From positions 1-30,810 of the forward strand of contig JALRLY010000229.1 of NCBI GenBank assembly GCA_023647555.1: 30,810 nucleotides of DNA, given 5' to 3'. The DNA is from Pancytospora philotis (Eukaryota; Microsporidia). The notes under the pieces were generated by a model. The model searched no databases and had not been told where the DNA came from. It saw only the letters and a program-made list of their open reading frames with translations. Positions 17,504-25,856 of the stretch are shown piece by piece. Position 1 is the stretch's first letter. Each line of letters opens with the position of its first letter. The position numbers were made by a program, and so were the translations under genes.

Positions 17504-18132
17504 GGGGCGCCCGGCCGTGCTGTATGTATGATAAATGCGTTATTGCGCTGACGTGTTTAAATGCATTTCTGTTTTTGCTGATCTTTGCGCACTTCTTATG
17601 TTTCTTTGCTTTGGCAGGAGTAATCCCAAGCGTATCGAGCAGTGCTTCTGTGGCCGGCCCCCGGTACCTGCTACATGGTCTTGCACGGCTTTGCCGCCGG
17701 TACACCAAATATTCATAGCTGTGTATGCCCATAGGCCCTTGTGCAAATATAACGTAATTGTGGTGGCACAACAGCTCTGCGTTGTGCTGGCGTAAGTAAA
17801 CATGGACGTACTAGGAACTGTACTCGCTGCGGCGCCCAATACAAGTAAGAAGCGTTGGCACTGTGCGCAAGTTATGCTCGCTTAGCATGGTATCTTTTCG
17901 GTTGCTCTCAGACTGCTATGTAGCCACATGGGCCATGTTAGAGGAAACAACGCGAGCTTGTAGAGCAGCGCATGCCACAGGCAGCGTCCGCCGACGCTAT
18001 AGGATCTGCCGCGCGGTATCGCAAATATTATAAATTTGCTCAAGCGGATAGTCTACGCACATGAGACAGTATCTAATGTATGTTAATATCTAGCTTAGGC
18101 TAAAATATTCACAACTTCTGATGTAAGACGAT
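17504..18132. other. Intergenic, 629 bp
   Basis: Decayed promoter; a weak distal block with TGGCGTAA at 17788-17795 (285 nt upstream); 3' flank of the next gene at 17988-18030 similar to 8230-8272. Short frames on both strands at 17448-17839 have no family motif. Confidence 0.5.
17521..17582 (-). promoter_or_regulatory. Proximal promoter of the broken gene, decayed TATA
   Basis: TACATACA at 17521-17528 in place of TATATAAA. On the plus strand, TGACGTGTTTAAATGC at 17549-17564 (46 nt) and TTGCTGAT at 17575-17582 (72 nt) are kept. Confidence 0.55.
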
Positions 18133-18137
18133 TTAAT
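18132..18137 (-). terminator. Poly(A) signal ATTAAA overlapping stop codon
   Basis: ATTAAA on the minus strand contains the TAA stop of the gene starting at 19452. Confidence 0.6.
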
Positions 18138-19452
18138 CGAGCGCCCGCTGCTGACAGCCGTCGTCGTAGTTGTCGCTGCGTTTGATAAAGCTGTAGAATT
18201 TGTCGGCTACATCAGAAAGCACCGCTGGATCGATGTACCTCTTGGCGGACTCGCACCACGCCTTGAACAAAATGATCATGTCTGCAATATGTGCGCGCTT
18301 ATCCTCCTCCGAATGCGTCTTTAGCCTCTCCTCTTCATCCCTCGGTATGCCAAGCACGTTTAGCGGGTAGCACTCGGCGTAGGCGAAGTTAAAAAGCTCG
18401 GCCCTTATGAGATTCAGTGCTACCGAGGGCTCAAGAGCCAGCTTGCCATTAGATTTGTGCACTGCCATCACGTACACGTACATCGCCTGCAAGAATTCCT
18501 CGGCTGTTCTGCGCTCATCGGACACAAGCCCGAGGGGCTTCATGATGAACCTCATCGTGCCGTAGATCTCGAGCACATTCCTCACGAAAGCCAGCTTGGC
18601 AAACAGCTGCTTGTTGGAGGCACTGAGCATATGAAAGGGCGTGGCGGCATCCACTTCATTGCGTATGCGGTTCACATCGTCCAGCGAGATGTAGTACCTG
18701 GCGTTGCCGCTGCTCTTTTTCCACGATGCGAGGAAACGTTGAAAGCCCTTGCTCTTGAGGTAGTAATGACCGAAGTACGATAGCATCCGGTCTGGGTCGT
18801 TCCTGTAAGGATTGGTTGGGCGGTAGGTCCGCATTTTGTCGTACATGATAGAAAAGCTGTTGATTTCGAAATCTCCCATGAACATGCGCATTATACCATC
18901 TGCAGAGTCCTTTGAGTATGCTATCTCCTCATGTGTAGAATCTTTCTGTCCATATGTGCGCACTGGCTTATGCTTGGACTTGGTGAGGACCGTGTAGAGC
19001 CCATCGCGGGTCTCGCTGTAGTCCGATTCGATGTATTCGGAGACCGCGGCTTCCGTTCTCTCGTCCTCCATCTCGCGGTCCTTAGCGTCTTGGAACGTGT
19101 GCCTTCCCCTGATGAACCTGCGCGATTTCTTGGGCATGATATCGCGTGTGAAAGCTTCTCCGTTGCAAAGCCTATGCAGTCTCGACTGCGGTGCAATCAC
19201 CCTTTTGCTTTTGGGAAGCACCGGCTGGTCTTGGTAGTGGCACTGGTATAGCGCATTGTCGAACCTATTTTGGACTGGGGGCTCTGCTTGCTCCGGGGCT
19301 TCTGGAAAAAGCTCGGAAAGCCGCTCTTCGCTGAGCTGAGTCAGGTAAGACGGGCCGTCTCCTTGGCCAGCACGGGCGACCGCAGCGCTGTTCAGGTTGA
19401 AGAGCGCCAGGAAGAGCGTGATTAGCATGATCAGTTCGTAGCGTATATTCAT
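18133..19452 (-). CDS. Array-family secreted protein, subgroup 3
   Basis: Predicted secreted protein of 439 aa, function unknown. Signal peptide (ELIMLITLFLALFNLNSAAVA), AGQGDGPSYLTQLSEE, CHYQDQPVLPKSKR, HRLCNGEAFTRDIMPKK, a shorter basic block SRRFIRGRHTF without the HHHYGR run, YSETRDGLYTVLTKSKHKP, then a middle that is unusual for the subgroup (GIMRMFMGDFEINSFS) where relatives have a PTF motif. Core: FGHYYLKSKGF, ASWKKSSGNARYYISLDDVN, FVRNVLEIYGTM, EFLQAMYVYVMAVH, NFAYAEC followed by YPLNV, DMIILFKAWCESAKRYIDPAVLS and YDDGCQQ. The AKAWCES cysteine is an extra one typical of this subgroup. The start ATG has CCC before it and a TATA box 21 nt upstream. Confidence 0.92.
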   Translation of the reverse strand: MNIRYELIMLITLFLALFNLNSAAVARAGQGDGPSYLTQLSEERLSELFPEAPEQAEPPVQNRFDNALYQCHYQDQPVLPKSKRVIAPQSRLHRLCNGEAFTRDIMPKKSRRFIRGRHTFQDAKDREMEDERTEAAVSEYIESDYSETRDGLYTVLTKSKHKPVRTYGQKDSTHEEIAYSKDSADGIMRMFMGDFEINSFSIMYDKMRTYRPTNPYRNDPDRMLSYFGHYYLKSKGFQRFLASWKKSSGNARYYISLDDVNRIRNEVDAATPFHMLSASNKQLFAKLAFVRNVLEIYGTMRFIMKPLGLVSDERRTAEEFLQAMYVYVMAVHKSNGKLALEPSVALNLIRAELFNFAYAECYPLNVLGIPRDEEERLKTHSEEDKRAHIADMIILFKAWCESAKRYIDPAVLSDVADKFYSFIKRSDNYDDGCQQRALD

Positions 19453-20109
19453 GGGATGCCTCCTTTGCGCTGTTTATATGGTGACCGAGGTATTGCGATG
19501 ACGTATTTAAATGCAATTCGGCCATTGCTGATTTTCTGGCGCGCCTTACGCTCATGGGCCGTGGTGGAGATGATCCTGAATCTAGCCAAACAGCACTTCT
19601 ACTGTGGGTAGCAGCTCGCGCACTTTACGGTTTCAAGCTCTAGCCTTCTCCTTAGCCGTGGCCTACAGCGCATTTGCGCTGATACAACTATGTTGTGATG
19701 GTACAACAGCATAATTGCGTATTGACGTAAATGAATAATGACGAATCAGTTAATGTATTGGTCATAAAGCACAATTAACAGTAGAGCGATGGCGTGTGCA
19801 CAGCACGATATACTCTTCTTACGCTCGAATTGCAAACGGAATGATGGCGCAGTATTACCCTAGTTTAACGTAGGTAGCGTTTCCACTTCAGGTGCAGCTA
19901 TACAAAGCCATGGCTGGTGTAGACACGTGCAGTCTACTGGCGGTACGGTACGGAGAATAACAAAACTGCACAGATCACAAAAAGCACCAAGCTGAGGCGT
20001 TTACAATGCAGCCCATCCAGATTACCCCTGGGTAGAGCGCAGTATGGGATAAACATATAGCACACCCAAACGGACACAGTAACGCACAATTTAGGTTTAA
20101 AATAATGAT
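19453..20109. other. Intergenic, 657 bp
   Basis: Proximal promoter; distal block with TGACGTAA at 19723-19730 (271 nt upstream) preceded by GTGATGG; remainder is the 3' flank of the next gene. A 66-codon minus-strand frame at 19934-20134 overlaps that gene's end and has no support. Confidence 0.5.
19473..19532 (-). promoter_or_regulatory. Proximal promoter, full form
   Basis: CATATAAA at 19473-19480. On the plus strand, TGACGTATTTAAATGC at 19499-19514 and TTGCTGAT at 19525-19532, at 21, 47 and 73 nt from the ATG. Confidence 0.72.
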
Positions 20110-20114
20110 TTAAT
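20109..20114 (-). terminator. Poly(A) signal ATTAAA overlapping stop codon
   Basis: ATTAAA on the minus strand contains the TAA stop of the gene starting at 21414. Confidence 0.6.
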
Positions 20115-21414
20115 TGCGCACGCGCTGCTGACAACCATCATCGTAGTTCTCGCTGGGCTTGATGAAGCTGTAGAAAGTATCGGTCACTGTGGAAAGCACC
20201 GCGGGATCGATGTAATTCTTGGCGGACTCGCACCACGCCTTGAACAATATGATCATGCCCTCGACATACAAATGCCTTCGCTTATCCAAAAAGCGCTTTA
20301 TCCCATCATCACCGTGGTTAGACACGCTAGTCACGTTCAATGGGTAGCACCCAGCGTAAGCGAAGTTGAACAAATCGGCCGATATGAAACTCATTGTTAC
20401 TGAGGACTCAAGAGCCAGCTTGCCGTCAGATTTGTGCACGGCCATCACGTACCCGTACATCGCCTGCAGGAATTCCTTAGCTGTTCTGCGCTGATTAGAC
20501 GCGAGCCCGAGGGGCTTCATGACGGTCCTTATAGTGCCGTAGATCTCGAGCATGTTTCTCACAAAGGCTAGCTTGCCGAACAATTGTTTGTCGGTAGTGC
20601 TGAGCTCGTAGAACGGCGTGCCGATTATTACTTTATCTCGTATGCGCTTTACATCATCCTGCGAGACGTGGTACCTGGCATTGCCATCGTTCCTTTTCCA
20701 CCCCGCGAGGAAGCGCTCAAAGCCCCTGCTCTTGAGGAAGTAACGGCCAGCGTACGAAAGCGTACGGTCCGGGTTGTTGTTGCTAAGATCGGCTAGTCTG
20801 CGGTTCCGCATCCCGTCGTACAAAATCGAAACGATGTCAGCGGGTCCCAGCGACATACTTGATAGATCGGCTATAGGGAACGTTGGGCACGCTGTTTGCG
20901 GAACTGCGGAATCCGCCGTCGCATAGTTGCAAGCTGGTTTGCCCTTAGTCTTGGTGAGAACCGTGTAGAGTCCATCGCGGGCCTCGCTGTAATCCGAATC
21001 GATCAACTCGGACGCGGCGGATTCCACCCTTTCATCCTGGGCCTCGCGGTCCTCGGAAGCATGGCGTAGACGCCTACCTCTGTGAGGCCTGCGCTCGTTC
21101 TTGGGAACAATATCGCGCATGAAAGCCTCACTGTTGCACAGTCTGTGCAGTCTCGACAGCGGGCCGATCACCCTTTTGCTCTTCGGGAGCACCGGCTGGT
21201 CCCGGTAATAGCACTGATGCAGCGCACCGTCAAACCTATTTTGTTGCGCTACATCTGCTTGCTCCGAAGCTTTCGAAAAGGGCTCGGGGAGTTGCTCTTT
21301 GCCGAGATGGGACGGACTGTCACCCTGGCCGGCATGAGCGAGCGCAGCACCTTTAAAGTTAAAAAAGGCAAGAAAGAATGTTATTAGCAAGATCAACTCA
21401 TAGCGCATGTTCAT
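20110..21414 (-). CDS. Array-family secreted protein, subgroup 3
   Basis: Predicted secreted protein of 434 aa, function unknown. Signal peptide (YELILLITFFLAFFNFKG), AHAGQGDSPSHL, CYYRDQPVLPKSKR, HRLCNSEAFMRDIVPKN, basic block ERRPHRGRRLRHASED, YSEARDGLYTVLTKTKGKP with an extra cysteine just after (ACNYATADSA), CPTFPIADL with another, then FLKSRGFERFLAGW, NDGNARYHVSQDDVKRIRD, FVRNMLEIYGTI, EFLQAMYGYVMAVH, NFAYAGC followed by YPLNV, GMIILFKAWCES and YDDGCQQ. The additional pair of cysteines in the middle is shared with the gene starting at 23405 but not with subgroup 2, so a third disulfide is plausible. Signal and promoter spacing support the ATG at 21414. Confidence 0.92.
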   Translation of the reverse strand: MNMRYELILLITFFLAFFNFKGAALAHAGQGDSPSHLGKEQLPEPFSKASEQADVAQQNRFDGALHQCYYRDQPVLPKSKRVIGPLSRLHRLCNSEAFMRDIVPKNERRPHRGRRLRHASEDREAQDERVESAASELIDSDYSEARDGLYTVLTKTKGKPACNYATADSAVPQTACPTFPIADLSSMSLGPADIVSILYDGMRNRRLADLSNNNPDRTLSYAGRYFLKSRGFERFLAGWKRNDGNARYHVSQDDVKRIRDKVIIGTPFYELSTTDKQLFGKLAFVRNMLEIYGTIRTVMKPLGLASNQRRTAKEFLQAMYGYVMAVHKSDGKLALESSVTMSFISADLFNFAYAGCYPLNVTSVSNHGDDGIKRFLDKRRHLYVEGMIILFKAWCESAKNYIDPAVLSTVTDTFYSFIKPSENYDDGCQQRVRN

Positions 21415-22091
21415 GGGGTACCCTGGTATACTGCTTATATATAATTTTTCATCACAGTGACGTATCTAAATCTGTTGTTGCCAACTTCCTTAGCACATCT
21501 GACGCTTTTGCGCCATTATTAAAGTGCATGAACGCAGTCAGGCGGCGGATACGCGGTGGAGAAGGGCCTGCCGAATAGCTTCAAATGGCATCGCTAGTCG
21601 GCTTACCCATTAGTTGTAGACGGTGGCAAGTTATTCGTGCCGAAATATCTACGCTGTGATGGTATAAAAAAATCAACCATTGACGTAAATAAATTAAAAT
21701 TATTCAGCTTGCAGTTTGGTCGTAGCGCGGGGAACTTCTCGCAACTGGCACAGTATAGGCTTTTGTGTTCGGACTGGGGATAATAATGGCGCAGTGTCAT
21801 TCTCGTCTAATGCACCCATATTATGTTCACTCCAGGAATAGAAACTATAAGCTATCGCTAGCGTGGATACATGTGGTCTGGCGGCAGAATGGTACGCAAG
21901 CTTACAAAGCCCCACGAGTTACTATAAACCCCAAGTAATGCATGCACCTTGCGGCCCAGGGAAATGATACTGTACAATAAGAAATAATGCTCTACAATAT
22001 AGCAGAGAACTCCTATGTACAGAATAGTGCGAAACAGATGCAAGCACTCGTCTAAAGAGAAACAGCAACGCATAACTTCAGCGTAATTTAT
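21415..22091. other. Intergenic, 677 bp
   Basis: Proximal promoter; distal block with TGACGTAA at 21681-21688 (267 nt upstream) with GTGATGG before it; the rest is the 3' flank of the next gene. Short minus-strand frames at 21603-22073 carry no recognised motif. Confidence 0.5.
21434..21484 (-). promoter_or_regulatory. Proximal promoter
   Basis: TATATAAG at 21434-21441. On the plus strand, TGACGTATCTAAATCT at 21458-21473; the distal TTGCTGAT has decayed to TTGCCAAC at about 21477-21484. Spacing to the ATG is 20 and 44 nt for the first two. Confidence 0.62.
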
Positions 22092-22096
22092 TTAAT
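22087..22096 (-). terminator. Overlapping ATTAAA and AATAAA at stop codon
   Basis: On the minus strand ATTAAATAAA spans 22096 to 22087; the first hexamer contains the TAA stop of the gene starting at 23405 and the second follows directly. Confidence 0.6.
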
Positions 22097-23405
22097 CGCG
22101 TGCTAGCTCTTTACAACCGTCATTGTAGTCATCACTGGGCTTGATAAAGCTGTAGAATCTATTGGTTACATCAGAAAGCACCGCGGGGTCCAGGTGGGCT
22201 CTCGCGGACTTGCTCCACGCCTGGAATAGTATGACCATGCCCTCGATATACGAATACCGCTCCCCATCCAAGTAGAGTTTTAGCTCAGCTTCGTCCTGCG
22301 CCGACATGCCTGTTATGTTTGGCGGATAGCAATCGGCGTATCCAAAGTTGAATAACTCAGCCCTAAGAAGGCCCGAAGTTACTGCGTACTCAACAGCAAG
22401 CTCGCCGTCGGATTTATGCACAGCGACTAAGTACTCGTACATCGCTTGCAAGAAGTCTTCGGCCGTTCTGTGCTCATCAGCCACGAGCCCGAGGGGCCGC
22501 ATGACGAGTCTTATCGTGCTGTAAACCTCGAGCATGTTCCTTACGAAAAACAGTTTGGCAAAGAGCTGCTTATTGTAGTCGCTGAGTTCGTGGAAGGGTC
22601 TAATAGCATCTATTTCATCTCGTATGCGATCTACATCGCCCTGCCAGATGTAGTACCTGGCGTTTTTACTGTTCTTCTCCCACCCTTCGAGAAAACGCTC
22701 GAAGCCCTTGCTCTTGAGGTAGTAGTGGCCGAAGTACGACAGCATGCGGTCCGGCTCGACGCTGTGGGGATTGGCTGGCATGTAGTTCTGCATTTTGTCA
22801 TACGCAACAGAAATGATATCAGCGAAATCTGTGGTCATGCTGACCAGCTCTGCGCTAGAGAACGTTGGGCAAGGTGTCTCTGCGGCTGCAGAGTCTGCCT
22901 CTGCATACGTGCACGCCGGTTTGCCCTTGAACTTGGTAAGAATCGTGTAGAGCCCATCGCGCGCCTCACTGTAGTCCAAACTAATAATTTTGAATGGCGC
23001 GGCTTCCGTTTTTTTGTCCCGCGCCTCGCGTTCCTCATCGGCATGGTGCGGGCGCTCGCCTCTGAGAGGGCTGCGCTCTTTCTTCGGAATGATATCATGC
23101 TTGAAAGCCCTCCCGCTGCACAGCTTATGCATTATCGACTGATGCTCTTTGGCCCGCTTACTCTTTGGGAGCACCGGCTGGTCGCGGTAGTAGCACGTGT
23201 AAAGCGCCTCGTCGAACATTTCTTGTTCCGCTGCCTCGGCCTGCTCCAGGGCCTTGGGAGAGAGCACCGGGGGCTGTTCCCTGGTGTTGCGGGTCAGAAA
23301 GGACAGACTGTCGCCTTGGCCGGCTTGAGCGACCGCTATGCCGTTCAGGTTGAAAAGCGCCAGGCATAGTGTGAGCAGCGCGATCAGCTCGCGAACTATA
23401 TCCAT
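22092..23405 (-). CDS. Array-family secreted protein, subgroup 3
   Basis: Predicted secreted protein of 437 aa, function unknown. The frame stays open upstream to a TTG at 23468, but the ATG at 23405 aligns with the family start and lies 20 nt from the TATA-like box and 46 nt from the TGACGT element. Parts: signal peptide (ELIALLTLCLALFNLNG), AQAGQGDSLSFLTRNTREQP, CYYRDQPVLPKSKR, HKLCSGRAFKHDIIPKK, basic block ERSPLRGERPHH, YSEARDGLYTILTKFKGKPAC, CPTFSSAELV, FGHYYLKSKGFERFLEGW, KNSKNARYYIWQGDVD, FVRNMLEVYSTI, DFLQAMYEYLVAVH, NFGYADC, GMVILFQAWSKS and YNDGCKEL. Two extra cysteines in the middle match those of its neighbour at 20110-21414. Confidence 0.92.
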   Translation of the reverse strand: MDIVRELIALLTLCLALFNLNGIAVAQAGQGDSLSFLTRNTREQPPVLSPKALEQAEAAEQEMFDEALYTCYYRDQPVLPKSKRAKEHQSIMHKLCSGRAFKHDIIPKKERSPLRGERPHHADEEREARDKKTEAAPFKIISLDYSEARDGLYTILTKFKGKPACTYAEADSAAAETPCPTFSSAELVSMTTDFADIISVAYDKMQNYMPANPHSVEPDRMLSYFGHYYLKSKGFERFLEGWEKNSKNARYYIWQGDVDRIRDEIDAIRPFHELSDYNKQLFAKLFFVRNMLEVYSTIRLVMRPLGLVADEHRTAEDFLQAMYEYLVAVHKSDGELAVEYAVTSGLLRAELFNFGYADCYPPNITGMSAQDEAELKLYLDGERYSYIEGMVILFQAWSKSARAHLDPAVLSDVTNRFYSFIKPSDDYNDGCKELARD

Positions 23406-24005
23406 GGGGCGCCTCTCTGCACGGTCTATAACGTAAATGTGCTTTTGCAATGACGTATCTAAATGCAATTCTGTTGTTGCTGATATTCTGGGCGCGCCTT
23501 ACGCTTTCCTTACGTTTTTAAACCATGATTAGGGCCGTTTATCAGCGACGCTGCCGAAGATAACGGGGCGCTCTCTTCACGGCTTTGAATGGCATCGCCA
23601 TTGAGCGTGTTCAGCATACCCATAAGTTGCAAGCGCCCATGGTCCATTCGTGCCGATGTGACAAAACTGTGATGGTATAGCGGCAGAATAATCTGTTGAC
23701 GTAAATAAATGATGAATATCTGGTTAATGGGCTGGTTGTGGTGCAGCAGTTCTTATCCATGGTACAGCATGGTATTGCTTATCATCGAGCTGAGAGGGAG
23801 CAAGTTAGCGCAATATTGTCCGGGTATGCGCGTCTTTGGTGTGCTCATACTTAAAATGGATACTAAGAAGCCAAAACAGCTGTAGTCACGGGTAAACGCG
23901 CAGCAGCATAGCGCGTAAACTAAACGAAACAAGCACAAAGCAACTTCCAAGCGAAAAATACACCGCACAGTTTATAGCATTAATAATTTAACCAATCACT
24001 TGCTA
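23406..24005. other. Intergenic, 600 bp
   Basis: Proximal promoter; distal block with TGACGTAA at 23697-23704 (292 nt upstream) preceded by GTGATGG; the remainder is the 3' flank of the frameshifted copy. No gene supported. Confidence 0.5.
23425..23484 (-). promoter_or_regulatory. Proximal promoter with weak TATA
   Basis: GTTATAGA at 23425-23432 stands at the TATA position (20 nt before the ATG). On the plus strand, TGACGTATCTAAATGC at 23451-23466 and TTGCTGAT at 23477-23484. Confidence 0.6.
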
Positions 24006-25273
24006 TTAACAACCGTAGTTGTAGTTTTTGTCCCGCTTAACATAGCTGTAAAACTCATCGGCCACGTCGGAGAGCACAGCGGGATCGATGTAGGTTTTGG
24101 TGGACTTGCACCACGCCTTAAACAACACGATCAAGCTCTCAATATACGAATGCCTCTCGGCATCCGAAAAGCAGTCCCGCTCACCCCTGCTATGCTTCGG
24201 CAGATCGCCCAAGCTTGGTGCATAGCACTCAGCGTAGCAGAAGTTGAAAAACTCAGCCGCCACGAGGCTCGATGTTACTGGAGACTCAAAGCCCAGCCTG
24301 CCATTAGATTCGTGCACGGCCATCAAGTACCGGTACAGTGCCTGTAGGAAGTCTTCGGCCGTTCTGTACACGTTGGACGCAAGCCCGAGGGGCCTCATGA
24401 CGAACCGTATCGTACCGTAGATCTCCAGCGCATTCCTCACGAAGAACAGCCTGCCGAACAGCTGTTTACTATGGATGCTAAGCTCTTGGAAGCGCGTGCC
24501 CATACACACCTCCTCGCGTATGCGGTCCACGTCGTCCTGCGAGATGTAGTACCTAGAATTGCTGGTGCTCCTTTCCCACCACTCGAGGAAGCGTTTGAAA
24601 CCCTTGCTATTGAGGTAGTAATGGCCGAAATACGACAGCATCTCGTCCGGGTCGGCGCAGTCGGGGCTGGCTGGTTTGCTGTTTCGCAGTTTGTTGTACT
24701 TTAAAGCAAGTGTAAAAGTATTTCCCAGGGTCATGTTTACTGGTTCCGAACTATTAAATGTTGAGTACGCTGTCTCTGCGACCGCGGAACTCGCATCCAC
24801 ATGTTCGCGCACCGGATTGACCTTGGTTTCGGTAAGGACGGTGTAAAGCCCATCGCGGGCCTCGCTGTATTCAGAGGCCGGGATTTCCACTAATTCGCCC
24901 AGTGCCTCGCGATCCTCAGCGCCTTGAAGCAGATGCTTGCCGCCATGTTGTTTGCGCGCTCGCTTTGGAAAGATATCGCGCACGAAAGCCTCCCTGTTAC
25001 ACAGCCCGCGCAGTCTCGACTGCGGGCCTTTCATTCTCCTACTTTTAGGGATTACCGGCTGATTCTGGTAATGGCACTGGTATAGCGTAGCGTCTCGTCA
25101 AACTTGCTCCGCCCTAATGCCTCGGGAAAGAGTCCAGCCAGGCTATCTCTGCTGAGACGGGTCAGGTAGGATTTGCTATCGCCCTGATCAGCCCGAATAA
25201 TTGCGGGGTTTGCGACGCTGAGAAACGTCAGCAAAAACGTGATTAACAACACCAGTCCATCGCTAAACTTCAT
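24006..25273 (-). pseudogene. Array-family member frameshifted by a 5-bp tandem duplication
   Basis: The ATG at 25273 opens a normal start: signal peptide (GLVLLITFLLTFLSVANPA), ADQGDSKSYLTRLSR and SKFDETL. It then runs out of frame and hits TAA at 25052-25054. The frame shift lies at plus-strand 25084-25093, where AGCGT occurs twice in tandem; relatives show the same place without the second copy. In the other frame the sequence continues as LYQCHYQNQPVIPKS, RGLCNREAFVRDIFPKR, SEARDGLYTVLTETK, FGHYYLNSKGFKRFLEWW, YYISQDDVDRIREEV, FVRNALEIYGTI, DFLQALYRYLMAVH, NFCYAEC, LIVLFKAWCKS and a truncated tail NYNYGC. The stop after that cysteine again comes early, and the hexamer nearby is GTTAAA. 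Long downstream frame conservation suggests recent loss. Slippage or readthrough could restore some product, but there is no slippery motif. Confidence 0.82.
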
Positions 25274-25851
25274 GGGTTGCCGTCTCATTTTGTTTATATA
25301 ATATCTAGATTATTACGATGACATATTTAAATGCAGTTCTGTTATTACTGATATTTAGGTGCACTTTCGTTTTCATCGTGATTGGGCCGACATGTGAGCA
25401 GCCAAGCGGCAGATGCATATGGAGAGTAGCAGCATGCCTACTTTACAGCTTTGAACGGCGTCGCCAGTCAGCGCAGATATTCGTCATCGCAGGCGCCTGC
25501 AAGTTTTAGTTTTGATATGGCCATATTGTGATGGCACGGTCCATAGTGATATGCTGACGCATTTAATGATATTTCAGCTAGCGAGCGAGCTGTGGTGTTT
25601 TATACAGAAATGGATGCCGAGAAATCTCTATTTGTACGGCTACGTGCAATCCGGTAGCAATGAGAAGTGGAAGTTGATAGGGGTATGCTAATTGCAAGAG
25701 CTGTCCGCCTAAACCATAAAATGGGTCGTGCAGATCAGAGAACACTAACAGACAATGAAGCCTGGTTGGCTAGTTACCGTATCGATAAGAGCGCGGAAGC
25801 AAAACGCCCGGAAGCAAGAATACCTCACAACACCTTTCAGCGCAAAGCAGT
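25274..25851. other. Intergenic, 578 bp
   Basis: Proximal promoter; weak distal block with TGACGCAT at 25555-25562 (282 nt upstream) and GTGATGG before it; 3' flank of the last array gene. A 73-codon plus-strand frame at 25667-25888 overlaps the next gene's end and is unsupported. Confidence 0.5.
25293..25352 (-). promoter_or_regulatory. Proximal promoter of the frameshifted gene
   Basis: TATATAAA at 25293-25300. On the plus strand, TGACATATTTAAATGC at 25319-25334 and TTACTGAT at 25345-25352, at 20, 46 and 72 nt from the ATG. The TGACGT core has one change. Confidence 0.65.
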
Positions 25852-25856
25852 TTATT
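25851..25856 (-). terminator. Poly(A) signal AATAAA containing the stop codon
   Basis: AATAAA on the minus strand contains the TAA stop of the gene starting at 27174. Confidence 0.65.

Noticed and set aside
23406..23468. N-terminal extension of the 22092-23405 protein to a TTG at 23468
   Set aside because: The extension would be encoded by the promoter elements themselves, and no paralogue has it.
24006..25034. A separate 342-codon gene starting at an internal ATG
   Set aside because: Its beginning matches the middle of relatives, it lacks a signal peptide and promoter, and the missing N-terminus lies directly upstream in another frame. It is one frameshifted gene.
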